From Oscheius tipulae (lineage: Eukaryota; Nematoda; Chromadorea; Rhabditida; Rhabditidae), in assembly GCA_037178975.1 (NCBI GenBank), contig JASJZH010000006.1:2852001-2916000 (forward strand): DNA of 64,000 bases, given 5' to 3'. The notes below the pieces were generated by a model. It saw only the letters and a list, made by a program, of their open reading frames with translations. It searched no databases and was not told the origin of the DNA. The position numbers were made by a program, and so were the translations under genes. The stretch's first letter is position 1. Every line of letters begins with the position of its first letter. Positions 63,701 to 64,000 of this stretch are shown in pieces.

Positions 63701-64000
63701 CAAGATCCCGGAAATCAGGAAAAGATGGACTTAAAGAAAGCGGAATTTGCAACTAGGATCGTGAGAGATACTCTCAATGGAATCAGCATAAATTCTTGAA
63801 GGACACGTGTCTTGATCTCTTTTCTATTTAAACAAACGCGAAAGTTATGATATCACCTGCTTGTGGACCTTCTGCAGATTCTTGTGAAGCTTGTCCAATT
63901 CCCGAAATCTTGAAGTCAGGGTGAACTCTCTTGATTCTAGCTGGACTACTTGTTTGGGAACGAGCTGTAACATGCAATCTTGAAAAAAAACACTGGAAAA
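60723..64000 (-). CDS. RPS6KC1: RPS6KC1-like PX-MIT-pseudokinase (5' end beyond the right edge)
   Basis: Ribosomal-protein-S6-kinase-delta family; in mammals it sits on endosomes through the PX domain and binds sphingosine kinase and peroxiredoxin. From the right edge: part of a PX domain (LTSRFRELDKLHKNLQKVHK, PSFAPAKLIG, ERRHATEVFLNFAL), a linker, an MIT domain (AENEFELAFQCYKNAARNLS, then KLKTAKYIVRAEQLFK), and a kinase-like domain (GNRYVLKFLEKG, IPHMAQLYKFFETEDHILIL) split by a Ser/acidic insert of about 150 residues, then RHNILLDANGNLVLTYHGRW, AGDIYNLGCILFELTTGAPL and HPYYSVIDW, with TAA at 60723. The HRD aspartate is replaced (RALQRHN) and DFG is lost (LTYHGRW), as in the human protein (LTYFSRW). 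The pseudokinase character is thus a family trait. Confidence 0.9.

Noticed and set aside
1-64000. Search for bacterial-type defence systems, CRISPR arrays, rRNA, snRNA core motifs and reverse transcriptase
   Set aside because: None seen by eye; the DNA is eukaryotic and the long reading frames belong to the listed genes.

Overview
This window looks like nuclear DNA from a nematode. The evidence is dense small introns (most 33-44 nt) ending in TTTCAG/TTTAG, splice-leader-like acceptors directly in front of start codons, and a gene content that matches Caenorhabditis genes: a PACS sorting adaptor, a ROL-3/ROS1 receptor, a GPA-14-type G-alpha subunit, a CKY-1/NPAS4 bHLH-PAS factor, an RPS6KC1-type PX-MIT-pseudokinase and an F-box protein. 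I cannot name the species. No rRNA, CRISPR, bacterial operon or viral gene is visible. Exon structures below were built by hand from reading frame, splice signals, intron phase and remembered family sequence; none was confirmed by transcripts.

Layout: 1-7 kb is almost gene-free (a possible 3' end of a gene at the left edge). 7.0-10.1 kb holds pacs-1 (+). 10.1-15.2 kb is intergenic. 15.2-17.4 kb is a rhodopsin-family receptor (+). 17.9-27.0 kb is a roughly 40-exon rol-3/ROS1 receptor (+), whose last open exon runs antisense into the end of an unrecognised nuclear-looking gene (26.9-28.75 kb, -). 29.0-31.25 kb is a proline-rich orphan (+), convergent with gpa-14 (31.5-32.9 kb, -). 32.9-44.7 kb is sparse: one unrecognised 5-exon gene (40.5-41.6 kb, -), a 20-bp tandem repeat and a probable transposon remnant. 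44.7-45.3 kb is a small secreted cysteine protein (+), convergent with cky-1/NPAS4 (45.6-48 kb, -). 51.4-53.05 kb is a secreted GH5 exo-beta-1,3-glucanase (-), 53.7-55.3 kb an F-box protein (-), 55.3-60.7 kb a gene-poor stretch, and 60.7-64 kb the RPS6KC1-like gene (-), cut by the right edge.

The genes do not form an operon or a single pathway. Several are signalling genes (receptor, G-alpha, RTK-like receptor, PAS factor), consistent with an ordinary animal chromosome arm. The most notable points are: (1) a fungal/oomycete-style GH5_9 exo-1,3-glucanase with a signal peptide and native-looking introns, a candidate horizontal acquisition; (2) at least four GC-AG introns in four different genes, each required by reading frame and family conservation; (3) loss of the catalytic aspartate in the ROS1-type kinase domain; (4) several intact multi-exon orphan genes.
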